Shown: positions 61,620-64,000 of the stretch, piece after piece
How the letters are laid out: each line of letters starts with the position of its first letter
How positions within the stretch are numbered: the stretch's first letter is position 1
From: Icerya purchasi
Lineage: Eukaryota > Arthropoda > Insecta > Hemiptera > Monophlebidae
Reading direction: 5' to 3'
DNA: 64,000 nt
NCBI GenBank assembly: GCA_039619475.1
Contig: CM077115.1
Coordinates: 448,621,292 to 448,685,291, forward strand
Translations under genes and position numbers: made by a program
Notes under the pieces: model-generated
What the model was told of the DNA's origin: nothing
The model's input: the letters and a program-made list of their open reading frames with translations, nothing else
The model's database searches: none

Positions 61620-64000
61620 CTAAAACGAATAAGATTAAAAGCATTTAGATACACATACACGCAAATACTGAGTTACCGGATTAAAGTAAGAATAAAATTA
61701 AAAATAAAAATGAAATAGACACAAAACACACAAACGCGTGGCGCTGCTGTTAAGAGCGTTATCAAAAGCGAAAGTAAAATACCGCCTCAGGCAATAGAGT
61801 ATTAACAGAACCGCAGCACATATTGTACACCTTGTAAAAATAGTGAAATAAAAGTTAAAAAACATTTGATTTTTTAAGAAACAGTTTTTGATGGTACTTT
61901 TACACAACTCGCATTATTCGACTACATCGTAATCGAAAAAATCGAATTTACTGTACGGTTTTTTTGTTTTTTTTTTTTTTGATTCTATTATAGAAAATAA
62001 TTCACGTTGTATTTTACAATATCGCAACACCCGGAAGAAGAAAAATCAAAAGTATTCAGTGAAACATTAAATAAAAATCGAGTAGAGTGTTTCAATCGAA
62101 TTATTACCGTATTTTTAATAAATATTTAACTAACATAATTCATAGATCTGTAGCTTAGAGCGTACATCAACATGTATACAGAGAATTTCATATGTGACTA
62201 TTTAGTAAGTGCGTGAATTTACTTTTTTATTGACGTTTTTTTTTATAGAATTTTTAATAGAAAAAAAAAAAAATTACTAAAATTTTCCTAGTACTATTAT
62301 AAATGTCGACTACAGAAATGAATATTACACATATTCGGAATTTGCATTCGAATTTATTTAGTACCAAAAATCGCGCGTTATATAACTGTACAGTGTGAGA
62401 TGTATCTAATCTTTTTTATTACCTGCTCTGTGTGATGTACAATATAAGTCATTAAAAATGATTTCATTACTATTTTTAAGCGATATCGACGAATAAAACC
62501 GTGTTACTAATCTCTAACGCTTAAATACTGTAATCAACGTGATTTACAAATTTCGAAAAAAAAAAAAAAGGTTTTATTCGTGCTTTTTTTGTTTTATCGT
62601 TTAAATATAATTTTCATTATTTTTAAATTAGCATGACAATGGTGCCGGCAACCTGTTAAGAGGACGTGACTCGCTTGGCTTTATATCTTATAAAATTTTT
62701 TATTTTTATTTACCTTATATTATAATGATGACTTTTAGATAAAAGGTAATAATGAAAAATCAGAGAACCGGTAAGATACGAACGCAACTTAGATAATGCA
62801 TTTATCAGGAATTAAATTACCACACATAAATACAAAATTCGAATATAAAAAGTATGTAACGGAAAATATTTGAACAGTAAAATACGTTATATACTAATTA
62901 CATTTTATAACTGCTCTCGTTAGATCGAATGTACGCGGAGATTAATGGAATAATCGATTCGTTTTATAACAACACCAAAATTGCATAAATATTCTAAAGA
63001 AAGACCATAACTGCTTCGTATTACTTTACAATGCTTCCTAACACCTTTTTTTTTTTTTTTTTTGTTTTTTTTACCTCATCATTCTTCTATTTTGCATCCT
63101 AGCTTTATTTATTACATTATAATTAATTTATATATCAGAGTGAATTCTGCACGATGCTACTGTCGCTCTGTAATCATACATTTTCATATGTATAAATTTA
63201 GATAAATAATCTGTTAAAATTTCTAAATATAAAATAAATAAATGTCCTTTATTAACAAACAAAAATAAGTATAAATTTATATTTTAATAAATTAGAATTA
63301 AAATAAATTATATTAGAAACTTTTTCGGACATAACCCATCATCAGCTAACAACATAGAGTACACTCAATCAAGTGTGTTTTCGGTTTTAATTGAGTGAGC
63401 TCTGAGTTGTTAGCTGATGATGGACTGTTTCTGAAAGCGTTTTTAAAATAATTCATTTTAATTTTAATTTTAATTTATTAAAATATGAATTTATACACTT
63501 ATTTTTGTTTGTTAATAAACAGAATTTATTTATTTTATATTTTCATATGTACTTTTAACTTACATCAATAGCGGGTTTTTTCTTTTTTACAGTGTTTTTA
63601 TATATTATATATTAATTTTAAAAATTCTGTCGAAACGGAACAGCAATTCGATCAACGTATATTTAAATAATTTCTCACAACGAAAAAAACTTGCGTAAAT
63701 ATTTAATTTAAATTAAACGATGAAATTTTAAAAGCAGTAGAAGAAAAATATTTTTATAAGTCAAGCGTATAAATTATTAATTTTTTTCATTTCAACCCCC
63801 ATTTAATCGAAATATTTTCACCTTAAGAAATTAAATACCATCAAAGGGATTTTGAAAGCTTAAAAACAATTGTATCTTTAGCATTTTTTTTAAAAAAAAA
63901 TAAAAGCTAGTGAAATTTAATGATGTATGGTTTAAGTTGCATGTATTTAAATGCCAATAATATTTTTTCCCCACAAATGACCACGCTGAACATAATTATA
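61620..64000 (-). other. MON2 intron running off the right edge
   Basis: No exon resembling the segment that should precede HPEFKFLL (a TFGLELIE-type motif) was found on the minus strand. The stretch contains the palindrome at 63227-63541 and several long A/T runs; otherwise nothing recognised. Confidence 0.6.
63227..63541. repeat. 315-bp imperfect palindrome with hammerhead-like cores
   Basis: The outer arms share TTATTAACAAACAAAAATAA and ATTTTAATAAATTA. The inner arms share CCATCATCAGCTAACAAC. The minus strand has GTTAG CTGATGA TGGG...TCC GAAA...CTAAT; the plus strand has GTTAG CTGATGA...TGAAAGCGTTT. It lies in the intron upstream of the first visible MON2 exon. Confidence 0.8.

Noticed and set aside
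1..64000. CRISPR arrays, bacterial operons, origins or riboswitches
   Set aside because: The spliced gene and eukaryotic mobile elements rule out a prokaryotic reading, and no regularly spaced short direct repeats with unique spacers were seen.

Overview
This is AT-rich animal DNA with many small GT-AG exons, long introns and dense transposon debris. The protein sequence and the mobile-element families (mariner, pogo/Tigger-like, Penelope-like, several non-LTR retrotransposons) point to an insect. I cannot name the species.

The one host gene I recognise runs leftwards on the minus strand from 61619 to 11497. It is the orthologue of MON2, the large BIG/Sec7-related scaffold of endosome-to-Golgi traffic. 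I reconstructed 24 exons. Their splice phases agree across every junction, their lengths sum to 4194 nt (1397 codons plus stop), and no reading-frame break was found. The first few hundred codons (the DCB end) and the promoter lie beyond the right edge of the window. The stop codon is at 11499-11497.

Introns hold most of the sequence. They contain an RT-bearing LINE remnant (intron 37142-42694), a second LINE remnant (17225-18545), a third on the minus strand (14040-15060), mariner fragments, a 950-bp pogo/Tigger-like element with TA target duplications (54194-55143), a TTAA-flanked transposon (20444-22016), a tRNA-derived SINE (31296-31710), a tRNA-Glu pseudogene and several long foldbacks.

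The left flank (1-11496) shows no confident host gene. It is a patchwork of a mariner fragment, a pogo-like MITE, inverted Penelope-like tails around a truncated non-LTR element, an inverted second copy of the TTAA transposon, a 1-kb dispersed repeat and a degenerate tandem repeat.

The most interesting signal is a set of hammerhead-ribozyme-like motifs: CTGATGA, a spacer that can form stem II, then GAAACGTT, with flanking stem I arms that differ between copies yet stay complementary. They occur at the ends of Penelope-like remnants and, in head-to-head pairs, inside long palindromes.
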